Of a stretch of 7,010 nucleotides of DNA, positions 1 to 5,337 are shown piece after piece; the first letter of the stretch is position 1; each line of letters opens with the position of its first letter. Both the position numbers and the translations under genes were made by a program. The notes below the pieces were generated by a model, which did no database searches, had not been told where the DNA came from, and saw only the letters and a list, made by a program, of their open reading frames with translations. The stretch is from BOG-908 sp964242035. Its GTDB lineage: Bacteria; Pseudomonadota; Alphaproteobacteria; Acetobacterales; Acetobacteraceae. Where the stretch lies: the NCBI GenBank assembly GCA_964242035.1, contig CAXTCL010000204.1, positions 1 to 7,010 on the forward strand, in the 5' to 3' direction.

Positions 1-1
1 C

Positions 2-832
2 ACCATCCTGCTGCTGATGCCGGTGATGACCGACCTCGGCGACCTGCTGCTGGCCGTGGCGGCGGTGACGCTACTGGCCGGCTGGGTCGCCTGCGGCAGC
101 GAGCGTATCAGCTACGCCGGCTGGCAGATCGGTATCGCCTACTATCTCACGATCCTGCAGGGCTACGGCCCCACCCTGGACATGCAGACGGCCCGCGACC
201 GCGTCATCGGCATCCTGCTTGGCAATGTCATCGTGCTCGTCGTGTTCAGCACGATCTGGCCGATACGCGTGGCCCAGCCGGTGCGGCGACAGGTGGCGAT
301 TGCGATTGCCAGGATGGGCGAGCTGACCCGGCTGGGCCGCCGCCTGCCACCGGAGGATCCCGGCTCCCAACCCGCCTTGCAGGCCGGCTTCATCGCCGCT
401 ATCGGCGGCGCCCGCGCCCTGCTGGCGAATGCCGCGTACGAGCCCGCCGGCAGCCGGCGCTCCAGCCGCCGCCCGATCGATCCGGGCGTGCTCGCCGACC
501 TGGAGATCGTGATGCTGATGGTGACGGTGATCCACCGCCTCAACACCGAGCCGGCCTGGCACGAGGCGGCGCAGGACGCCCAGCAGGCAGCGCTTTCCTA
601 TGACACGGCGCTGGCCGTCTGGTTGGACGACTGCGCGGCGTGGGTGCGGTCCGGCACCGGTGCGCCGGTGATCGAGGCCGCCCTGCCCGAACCGCCTCGC
701 CTCGATGGCGACGCCAAAATGGCGGTGCGGGCGACCTGGTATCGCCTGCTGGACGCGAAGTTGCGCAGCATCATCGGCCAGGTGATGCGCGGGCCTGACC
801 TGGGCGTCTCGGGTGTGTCCAGCCATGCGTAG
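2..832 (+). CDS. FUSC-family efflux inner-membrane subunit (MdtO-like), 3' part
   Basis: The 5' end is cut by the window; the open frame runs from base 2 to TAG at 830-832 (276 codons visible). The visible part begins with the last membrane segments of the second FUSC half. These are a hydrophobic stretch LLLAVAAVTLLAGWVA, then the family-typical block ERISYAGWQIGIAYYLTILQ, then RVIGILLGNVIVLVVF ending at IWPIRV. A soluble tail of about 180 residues follows, rich in Ala and Arg. A long cytoplasmic tail after the last membrane segment is what MdtO-type FUSC proteins show. Family knowledge: FUSC proteins (fusaric acid resistance, AaeB, MdtO) work with a HlyD-type adaptor and sometimes an OMF channel to export aromatic acids or drugs. 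The following OMF gene overlaps this one, as expected for an mdtNOP-like order. Substrate cannot be told. The ATG at 17 is only an internal Met, not the gene start. Confidence 0.85.
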   Translation, partial: TILLLMPVMTDLGDLLLAVAAVTLLAGWVACGSERISYAGWQIGIAYYLTILQGYGPTLDMQTARDRVIGILLGNVIVLVVFSTIWPIRVAQPVRRQVAIAIARMGELTRLGRRLPPEDPGSQPALQAGFIAAIGGARALLANAAYEPAGSRRSSRRPIDPGVLADLEIVMLMVTVIHRLNTEPAWHEAAQDAQQAALSYDTALAVWLDDCAAWVRSGTGAPVIEAALPEPPRLDGDAKMAVRATWYRLLDAKLRSIIGQVMRGPDLGVSGVSSHA

Positions 833-2369
833 GCCGCGCCATTTGGGCCCAATTTTGTGCGTATTGCTGGCCGCCTGCAACGACACGCGCGACTTGGCCC
901 CAGCTAGCCCGTCGACGCCTTGGCAGACCTCGGTGGACACCCTGCCAGGGGCCGGCGCGGCGGCTCCGGCCCCGCCCTCGGCCAGCGCAGCGGCTCCGGC
1001 CCGGCGCTACACGGTGCCAAGCGACGCAGCACTCCCCTGGCCAGGTGAACCGGCCGACATCGACCCAGCGCATCGCTACACGCTGCCCGAGTTGATCGAC
1101 ATCGCGCAGCGCCGCAACAGCCAGACCCGCCTCGCCTGGGAACAGGCCCGGCAGGCCGCCATCGGCGTCGGGATCGCCCGCGCCGCCTTTTTGCCGGAAC
1201 TCACCGCCAGCGCGCTGGGCGGCTACGAGCACATCGCCTCGCCGTTCCCCAACACCCTGGTCCGCAGGGGCTACATCACCGCCGACGCGCAGGAGGTGCT
1301 TCCGGAACTGGCGATCAAATACCTGCTCATCGATTTCGGCGGCGGGCGGGAGGCGGCCGAGCGGGGCGCCGAGCAATCGTCCTTCGCCGCCAACGTGGCG
1401 TTCACCGGGGCCCATCAGCGCCTCATCCTCGAAGTGGCGCGGGCGTATTTCACCCTGGACGGCGTGGATGCCCAGCTGGAGGCTATCCGCAAAGGCCTGA
1501 CCGATGCCGGCAGGCTGCAACAATCGGCCGATGCGTTGCGAGGCCGCGGTCTCGCCACCGTGGTTTCAACCCAGTTGGCCCGCCGCAACACCGCCCAGGC
1601 TGCCTACGATCTGGTGCAGGCGACGGCGGCGCAGCACGACGCGATGTACACGCTGCTGCAGGCCCTGGAACTGCCGCCCACGACGCGGCTGCTGGTGCAG
1701 GACAGCTTCGACCGGCCACTCCCCCGTGCCACCGGCGGCACCGTGGACCGGCTGATGGCCGACGCCCTAGGGCGGCGAGCCGACCTGTTGGCCAGCCTCG
1801 CCCGCCTGCGTGCCGCCGAGGCCGGGATTGCCGAGGCGCGCGACGCGATAAGCCCAAAGCTGCTGATAGACAGCAACGTGCAAGGCAATATCGGCCGCAT
1901 CTCGGTCGATTCCGGACGCTATGAAAACGTGATGCAGCCGCAGACCGGCCTGTTCCTGCGTTTCGAGTGGCCGCTCTATCAGGGGGGCTTGCGGCAGAAT
2001 CAGGTAAGGCTGGCCGAGTCGCGCCGCAACGAGGCGCAGATCGCACTCGAAGCCGGCAGCACCACCGCATTGCGCGAAGTGGCGGTTGCCTACGACCAGG
2101 TGCAGACGGGGCTCAGCCAGTATGATGCGGCGATCGTGCTGCGCGCGGCGGCGCAGAGCGCGTTCGACTCGGCAAGCGACGCCTACGCGCACGGTGTGGG
2201 CTCGTTCACCGATGCGGTGAACGCATCGACGGCCTTGGATACGGCGCGCGCCGCGGTGGCCCGGGCGCACGCACAGGCACTGGTCAACGCCGCCGGTCTG
2301 GCGTTCTCCACGGGCGTTCTTGCGTCCAGCTCCGATGTTGCGAGTCCACCGTCCGAGAATGCACCTTGA
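825..2369 (+). CDS. TolC/OMF-family outer-membrane efflux lipoprotein (MdtP/NodT-like)
   Basis: This 514-residue protein forms the outer-membrane exit duct of a tripartite efflux pump with the FUSC subunit encoded just upstream. I chose ATG 825 because it gives a short lipoprotein signal: basic MRRPRH, a hydrophobic core, and lipobox L15-A16-A17-C18. A GTG at 813 would add four residues. No strong Shine-Dalgarno is visible, and the ATG overlaps the upstream stop by 8 bases, so translational coupling is likely. After Cys18 comes an Ala/Pro-rich linker (about residues 25-70), then the OMF core starting at HRYTLPELIDIAQRRN. Two repeat halves of long helices follow, including WEQARQAAIGVGIARAAFLP in the first half and RFEWPLYQGGLRQNQVRLAE in the second, as in other OMF proteins (PF02321). 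Length is normal for the family. It ends at TGA 2367-2369, and no clear terminator follows. The sequence does not reveal the substrate. Confidence 0.88.
   Translation: MRRPRHLGPILCVLLAACNDTRDLAPASPSTPWQTSVDTLPGAGAAAPAPPSASAAAPARRYTVPSDAALPWPGEPADIDPAHRYTLPELIDIAQRRNSQTRLAWEQARQAAIGVGIARAAFLPELTASALGGYEHIASPFPNTLVRRGYITADAQEVLPELAIKYLLIDFGGGREAAERGAEQSSFAANVAFTGAHQRLILEVARAYFTLDGVDAQLEAIRKGLTDAGRLQQSADALRGRGLATVVSTQLARRNTAQAAYDLVQATAAQHDAMYTLLQALELPPTTRLLVQDSFDRPLPRATGGTVDRLMADALGRRADLLASLARLRAAEAGIAEARDAISPKLLIDSNVQGNIGRISVDSGRYENVMQPQTGLFLRFEWPLYQGGLRQNQVRLAESRRNEAQIALEAGSTTALREVAVAYDQVQTGLSQYDAAIVLRAAAQSAFDSASDAYAHGVGSFTDAVNASTALDTARAAVARAHAQALVNAAGLAFSTGVLASSSDVASPPSENAP
961..1002 (+). repeat. 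12-bp direct repeat in the OMF linker
   Basis: The 12 bases CGGCTCCGGCCC occur at 961-972 and again at 991-1002, exactly 30 bases apart and in the same reading frame, coding Ala-Pro-Ala-rich residues of the lipoprotein linker. The spacing keeps the frame, so slippage would change linker length by 10 residues without breaking the gene. It may simply reflect low-complexity Ala/Pro coding. Confidence 0.6.
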
Positions 2370-2448
2370 TCAGCTGGACATTGCGCGCGGCGCCACCTTC
2401 AGCAAAGGCAGGCAAGACCAGCTTTTTGCAAGGTAGAAGCGATCACGC

Positions 2449-2925
2449 TGTGTCCTAGTGCCCTGCTCGGTCCTGGAATAAGCGGCTGGTGCACATGCGA
2501 AACACGTAACGCCGCTGACCCTGCCCAACAAGCGCGGCTCGAACGCTCGTCGGCACAAAGGCGGCTGGATCAATTACGGGAAGGCCCGCCGATACATCTG
2601 CGAAGTCATGCAGCAGATGCGTGCGAGACACTTGGTTCACCACCATGCTCGGCCTTTACGCACCGCTCGCCGACTTTCCGGGCGCGAGTGATGCACCGTC
2701 TGGGGCGGCCGAGGTGCGGGTCGCATAGTTGGAGGAGGCCCTTCTGCTGGCCCAGCCCGCGGCCTTGACGCGTTTTATCCAGACCGTGCGAATGCAGTAG
2801 CGGCCCTGTGCGCAGACATTGCCAGACTCGCGCCGGAGGCAGTGAACGAAGGCCTGCAGACGGCTTGTCCAAGCACATAGTCCGCAACTTTCCGGGGTAC
2901 GACAAGGTCGTCGCCGACGGTCATC
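2449..2925 (+). pseudogene. Decayed DUF4276-like gene
   Basis: Pieces of one protein family can be read in order, in changing frames. HKGGWINYGKARRYI (2554-2598, frame 1) resembles the 'HKGG..SYGK.RRDI' block of DUF4276 proteins. TWFTTMLGLYAPLADFPG (2630-2683, frame 2) resembles '.TTMFDLYALP.DFPG'. LEEAL (from 2729) resembles 'R.A.LEEAL'. PEAVNEGLQTA (2833-2865, frame 1) and SKHIVRNFPGYDKVV (2868-2912, frame 3) resemble 'PEAINDGPETAPSKRI...PGYDKVV'. The frame changes near 2610-2624 and near 2861-2868 imply single-base indels. There are in-frame stops at 2479, 2726 and 2798, and the part between LEEAL and PEAVN looks shortened. The N-terminal 'VLVEG' region survives at best as CVLV near 2449. 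Family knowledge: DUF4276 proteins are TOPRIM-like and often sit beside AAA/OLD-type ATPase genes with a suspected defence role. No ATPase partner is visible here. The family match is from memory of its motifs; the decay itself is seen directly. Confidence 0.68.
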
Positions 2926-2979
2926 GTCATCGGCTGCAGGTTGCACAAGGCGCCAACCTCCGTGGCCGGCAGGCCTTTA

Positions 2980-3011
2980 GCACCGGTGGAGAAGATAATA
3001 TCTCCCGGTGC
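2980..3011. repeat. Hairpin downstream of the tRNA-Gly gene
   Basis: GCACCGG (2980-2986) pairs perfectly with CCGGTGC (3005-3011). After a two-base bulge (TG, 2987-2988), GAGA (2989-2992) pairs with TCTC (3001-3004), leaving the 8-base loop AGATAATA. On the minus strand it lies 72-103 bases beyond the tRNA 3' end. No T-run follows on either side, so it is not a standard intrinsic terminator. It could help end or protect the tRNA precursor transcript, or be part of the decayed DNA. Confidence 0.5.
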
Positions 3012-3082
3012 CGCCCTGGTTCCGCGGCCTAAGGCCTTATTCGCGAAACCACCTATTGAGTTTGCTAAGATCATGAAACCAC

Positions 3083-3157
3083 TGGAGCGGGCGAAGGGAT
3101 TCGAACCCTCGACCCCAACCTTGGCAAGGTTGTGCTCTACCCCTGAGCTACGCCCGC
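3083..3157 (-). tRNA. tRNA-Gly (anticodon GCC)
   Basis: Read on the minus strand from 3157, the gene starts GCGGGCG and ends CGCCCGC-T-CCA, giving a perfect 7-bp acceptor stem, discriminator U and an encoded CCA (3085-3083). The D arm is TAGCTCAGGGGTAGAGC. The anticodon arm is CAACCTTGCCAAGGTTG, with anticodon GCC at 3125-3123. The T arm is GAGGGTTCGAATCCCTT, carrying the GTTCGAATC hallmark. Total length is 75 nt including CCA, one base shorter in the D loop than the 76-nt gammaproteobacterial form and common in alphaproteobacteria. It decodes GGC and GGU glycine codons, heavily used in GC-rich genes. It is divergent from the cnoX operon. An open frame across its complement (ERAKGFEPSTPTLARL) is the well-known false protein made by translating this tRNA. 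Confidence 0.97.
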
Positions 3158-3181
3158 GCTCCTGCGGAGGAGGCGGTGCTT

Positions 3182-3201
3182 AATCCTGGCCAGGCAGGAT
3201 T
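3182..3201. repeat. Short inverted repeat upstream of tRNA-Gly
   Basis: AATCCTG (3182-3188) is repeated inverted as CAGGATT (3195-3201) around the six bases GCCAGG. It lies 25-44 bases upstream of the tRNA 5' end, in the place where a promoter or its operator would sit. A TTGCAA hexamer (3200-3205, reads the same on both strands) could be a -35 for the tRNA with the repeat in the spacer, but the matching -10 (TAAGCA) is poor, so this is only suggestive. Confidence 0.4.
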
Positions 3202-3205
3202 GCAA

Positions 3206-3246
3206 GGCCCCCCGCAGCACCTGCACAATGGGGCAAGCGGGGGGCC
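3206..3246. repeat. Strong GC-rich inverted repeat between tRNA-Gly and cnoX
   Basis: GGCCCCCCGC (3206-3215) and GCGGGGGGCC (3237-3246) form a perfect 10-bp stem with a 21-base loop. It lies 80-120 bases before the cnoX start and 49-89 bases before the tRNA 5' end, in a divergent intergenic region. No T-run follows in either direction, so it is not a classical terminator. It could be a regulator site, a leader hairpin or an insulating element. Confidence 0.55.
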
Positions 3247-3254
3247 AAAACGGC

Positions 3255-3287
3255 TTGCAGCAGACGTCACACGCAACATGTTAGACT
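3255..3287 (+). promoter_or_regulatory. Weak candidate promoter for the cnoX operon
   Basis: TTGCAG (3255-3260) resembles a -35 (TTGACA-like), and the sequence CATGTTAGACT (3278 onward) offers poor -10 candidates: CATGTT after a 17-base spacer, or TAGACT after a longer one. It lies about 40-70 bases before the cnoX start and after the strong inverted repeat. The match is weak; I list it because it is the best candidate in a region that must hold the operon promoter. Confidence 0.22.
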
Positions 3288-3325
3288 TCAGGCCTCGCAG
3301 CCAACTTGCAGGGACGGACCACTCC

Positions 3326-4333
3326 ATGGACTACATCATCGGCCAGAAGCCGGCTGCCGCGGCCCGGCCCACCCGCGCACCTGCCGCCGCCCCCGCCGCG
3401 GGCCTGCCGCAATCAGCCGCGCCACAGCCCGCGGCCGGCACGGCTGCCATGATCGTCGATGGCGATCAGCGCACCTTCATGGCCGACGTCATCGAAGCCT
3501 CGCGCACCACCCCGGTGCTGGTGGATTTCTGGGCCACCTGGTGCGGCCCCTGCAAGCAGCTCACTCCCGCCTTGGAGCGCGTGACGCTTGCCGCCGGCGG
3601 CCGGCTTAAGCTGGTCAAGATCGACATCGACAAGAACAAGGCGCTGGTCGCCCAGCTGTCCCAGCTCGGCCTGCCGCTGCAGTCCGTGCCCACGGTCGCC
3701 GCCTTCTGGCAGGGCCAGATCGCCGACATCTTCCAGGGCGCGCTGCCGGAGTCCGAGATCAAGCGGTTCGCCGAGGCGCTGCTCAAGCTCGCCGGCGGCA
3801 CCATGCCGCAGGCGGACCTCCTGGCCGAGGCGCGCGCGGCGCTGGAGGCCGGCCAGCCGGATGCGGCCGCCGACGGCTTCTCCGCGCTGCTGAACGAAGA
3901 CCCGGAAAACCCGGACGCCTGGGGCGGCCTGGTACGCGCCCTGCTGGCACTTGGTGACGAGGACCAGGCGGCGGAGGCGCTGGCCCAGGTGCCGCCAAAG
4001 CTCGCCGACCACGCCGAGGTCGCGGGCGCCCGCGCAGCACTGGCGCTGGCCGCCGAGGGCCGCGCCGCAGCCGGCCAGGTGGGCGCGTTCGCGGACCGCG
4101 TGGCCGCAGACCCCGCCGACCACGAGGCGCGCTACGAGTTGGCCACCGCTTTGAACGCCGCCGGCAATCGCATGGAGGCGGCCGAGGCGCTGCTGGAGAT
4201 CGTACGCCGGGACCGAACCTGGCGGGAGGATTCCGCGCGCCAGCAACTCCTGAAGTTCTTCGAGGCCTGGGGTTTTGCCGACCCCGCCACCATGGCGGCA
4301 CGGCGAAAATTGTCCGCCCTCCTGTTCGCCTAA
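3326..4333 (+). CDS. cnoX: CnoX/YbbN-like thioredoxin-TPR chaperedoxin
   Basis: The 335-residue protein has an Ala/Pro-rich N-terminal extension (about residues 8-40), a thioredoxin domain (about 45-155) and a TPR-like helical C-terminal half (about 165-335). The active site WCGPC has both cysteines (Cys73, Cys76), and the cis-proline loop SVPTV is at 120-124. This differs from E. coli YbbN, which lacks the two-cysteine site, and fits alphaproteobacterial CnoX proteins that keep redox activity. Family knowledge: CnoX is a cytosolic holdase that protects proteins from oxidation and hands them to refolding chaperones. I chose ATG 3326 because alphaproteobacterial homologues begin MDYIIG. The frame is open upstream to a GTG at 3176, but that part reads as intergenic DNA. 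A GACGGA element lies 7 bases upstream. The LON-domain gene follows after 7 bases, so they are surely co-transcribed. Confidence 0.88.
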   Translation: MDYIIGQKPAAAARPTRAPAAAPAAGLPQSAAPQPAAGTAAMIVDGDQRTFMADVIEASRTTPVLVDFWATWCGPCKQLTPALERVTLAAGGRLKLVKIDIDKNKALVAQLSQLGLPLQSVPTVAAFWQGQIADIFQGALPESEIKRFAEALLKLAGGTMPQADLLAEARAALEAGQPDAAADGFSALLNEDPENPDAWGGLVRALLALGDEDQAAEALAQVPPKLADHAEVAGARAALALAAEGRAAAGQVGAFADRVAADPADHEARYELATALNAAGNRMEAAEALLEIVRRDRTWREDSARQQLLKFFEAWGFADPATMAARRKLSALLFA

Positions 4334-4340
4334 GGACATG

Positions 4341-5000
4341 ATGAGCTTGCTCCGTCCGACCCAGGCTGACCTGCCGTCGGAGTTCCCGATCTTCCCCCTT
4401 CCCGGCGCCCTGCTCCTGCCACATGGCCGATTGCCGCTGAACATCTTCGAGCCGCGCTATCTGGCCCTGATCGACGACACGCTGGCGCAAAGCCGCATGT
4501 TCGGGATGATCCAGCCGAACGTGCACGCCCCACGCGCGCCGAACGGCCCCAGCCTGTACCAGATCGGCTGCGTCGGCCGGCTATCCCAGTTCGCCGAGAC
4601 GGATGACGGCCGCTATCTGGTCACGCTGACCGGGGTGAGCCGGTTCCGGGTGATAGACGAGCTGCCGATACGCCACGGCTATCGCCGCATCACCGCCGAT
4701 TTCAGCCACTTCCAGGCGGATCTCTCGCCTGCCGGCAACGCCATGGGCGCGCGCCAAAGCGAGCTTCTGGGCGCCCTGCGGCCGTTCTTCACGCTGCACG
4801 ACATAGATGCGAACTGGGACGCAATCGAGCGCATGCCGGAAGCCACCCTGGTGACCACGCTCGCCATGCTCTGCCCGTTCGACGACGCAGAGAAGCAGGC
4901 CCTGCTGGAGGCGCCCACGGACGCCGACCGCGCCGCCGACCTGCTGGCGCTGTTGCGCATGTCCGTGCATGAAGGCGACCCGGGCTCCCGGCCGAGCTGA
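4341..5000 (+). CDS. LON peptidase substrate-binding-domain protein
   Basis: This 219-residue protein consists of the Lon N-terminal domain (PF02190) alone, without ATPase or protease domains. Typical blocks are EFPIFPLPGALLLPHGRLPL (14-33), NIFEPRY (34-40), IGCVGRLSQF (75-84) and LVTLTGVSRFRVIDE (93-107), followed by a helical C-terminal half. Family knowledge: such stand-alone proteins are common in alphaproteobacteria next to thioredoxin and Trm112 genes. Their exact role is unproven, though substrate recognition in protein quality control is a reasonable inference. Two ATGs in a row (4338, 4341) are possible starts. I prefer 4341 because the AAGGA at 4332-4336 is then 4 bases away rather than 1. 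An upstream in-frame ATG at 4275 lies inside cnoX and is unlikely. The TGA at 4998-5000 is followed 27 bases later by the Trm112 gene. Confidence 0.88.
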   Translation: MSLLRPTQADLPSEFPIFPLPGALLLPHGRLPLNIFEPRYLALIDDTLAQSRMFGMIQPNVHAPRAPNGPSLYQIGCVGRLSQFAETDDGRYLVTLTGVSRFRVIDELPIRHGYRRITADFSHFQADLSPAGNAMGARQSELLGALRPFFTLHDIDANWDAIERMPEATLVTTLAMLCPFDDAEKQALLEAPTDADRAADLLALLRMSVHEGDPGSRPS

Positions 5001-5013
5001 CGGCACGGCGCCG

Positions 5014-5018
5014 GGAGG
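5014..5018 (+). promoter_or_regulatory. Ribosome binding site of the Trm112-family gene
   Basis: GGAGG lies 9 bases before the TTG at 5028. No ATG or GTG start is available before the conserved part of the protein, so this strong Shine-Dalgarno sequence decides the unusual TTG start. Confidence 0.75.
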
Positions 5019-5027
5019 GAGATCAGT

Positions 5028-5207
5028 TTGGACGCGGCACCGCTAGACCCACGCCTGCTGGAGATACTCGTCTGCCCGGTAACGAAGGGGCCGCTCGAGT
5101 ATGACCGCGTGGCGGGCGAGCTGATCAGCCGCGGCGCCGGGCTGGCCTATCCGATACGGGACGGGATACCGATCATGCTGCCGGACGAGGCAAGGTCGTT
5201 GGACTAG
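5028..5207 (+). CDS. Trm112-family small protein
   Basis: A 59-residue protein with TTG start. The sequence LLEILVCPVTKGPLEYD (10-26), ELISRGAGLAYPIRDGIPIM (31-50) and LPDEAR (51-56) matches the Trm112/YcaR family (PF03966) over its full length. Family knowledge: Trm112 proteins activate methyltransferases that modify tRNA, rRNA and release factors in eukaryotes and archaea; the bacterial forms are less studied. Only one cysteine (Cys16) is present. The second cysteine of the CPxC zinc pair is Thr (CPVT), as I recall for alphaproteobacterial members, so the protein probably does not bind zinc as E. coli YcaR may. It is the third gene of the cnoX operon, and its stop is 15 bases before the long hairpin that may end the transcript. 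Confidence 0.88.
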   Translation: MDAAPLDPRLLEILVCPVTKGPLEYDRVAGELISRGAGLAYPIRDGIPIMLPDEARSLD

Positions 5208-5222
5208 GCAAGGCAAGGCCTT

Positions 5223-5323
5223 CTTTTTTGAAAAAAAGAAGCAAAAAACTTTTGGCCCTGTCGGCGGGTGCTGATACAGCCGCCGACAGGGAGCAAAAGT
5301 TTTTTGATCCTTTTTCAAAAAAG
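5223..5323. terminator. Long imperfect hairpin, probable bidirectional terminator/intergenic element
   Basis: Three nested pairings are seen. CCCTGTCGGCGG (5256-5267) pairs perfectly with 5280-5291 around a 12-base loop. CAAAAAACTTTTG (5242-5254) pairs with 5294-5306. CTTTTTTGAAAAA (5223-5235) pairs with 5311-5323. Small mismatches separate the three stems. The GC-rich stem is followed by T-runs on both strands (TTTTTT at 5300-5305, and the complement of the A-run at 5243-5248), so it can act as an intrinsic terminator in both directions. It follows the cnoX operon directly and ends 14 bases before the OPT start. A/T-rich arms of this type are something I recall from intergenic regions of Acetobacteraceae genomes, so it may be a dispersed family; this cannot be shown from one copy. 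Confidence 0.72.
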
Positions 5324-5325
5324 GA
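5321..5325 (+). promoter_or_regulatory. Only visible Shine-Dalgarno of the OPT gene, inside the hairpin arm
   Basis: AAGGA at 5321-5325 is the only ribosome-binding-like sequence before the OPT frame, 12 bases before TTG 5338. Its first three bases belong to the outer right arm of the hairpin (5311-5323), so folding would partly hide it. Confidence 0.4.
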
Positions 5326-5337
5326 CTGCTTTCTTCC

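Larger units (their letters stand above)
2370..3082. other. Gene-free stretch with decayed DNA between efflux operon and tRNA-Gly
   Basis: About 710 bases without an intact gene, visibly less GC-rich than the flanking genes. The first 80 bases (2370-2448) show nothing I can identify beyond a weak inverted repeat at 2395-2434. From about 2449 to 2925, and perhaps to about 2996, it holds fragments of a DUF4276-like gene. A hairpin lies at 2980-3011, and a short palindrome (AAGGCCTT, 3031-3038) near the 3' side of the tRNA gene. No terminator with a T-run is visible for either the efflux operon or the tRNA gene. Confidence 0.6.

Noticed and set aside
71..940. Minus-strand open frame opposite the FUSC gene
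   Set aside because: Low-complexity Ala/Arg/His/Gly composition and no motif; the + strand frame has clear FUSC motifs.
771..1523. Minus-strand open frame opposite the OMF 5' half
   Set aside because: Shadow of the OMF gene with no motif of its own.
2395..2434. Inverted repeat ACCTT(CA)GCAAA / TTTGCAAGGT as terminator of the efflux operon
   Set aside because: Bulged stem of weak A/T pairs, 18-base loop and no T-run after it.
2359..2436. 25-codon open frame with ATG overlapping the OMF stop
   Set aside because: The overlap is suggestive of coupling, but there is no recognisable sequence and no ribosome binding site; chance is likely.
2775..3074. Minus-strand open frame of 99 codons in the decayed region
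   Set aside because: The + strand of the same stretch carries the DUF4276-like fragments, so this is an opposite-strand by-product.
2941..3183. + strand open frame ending in ERAKGFEPSTPTLARL
   Set aside because: This is the familiar false protein from translating the complement of tRNA-Gly; the tRNA gene is perfect.
3176..3325. Upstream GTG start extending cnoX by 50 codons
   Set aside because: The added part crosses the two intergenic inverted repeats and does not resemble protein; homologues start at MDYIIG.
3413..4444. Long minus-strand open frame opposite cnoX and the LON-domain gene
   Set aside because: It spans two well-recognised + strand genes and has no recognisable motif; antisense shadow.
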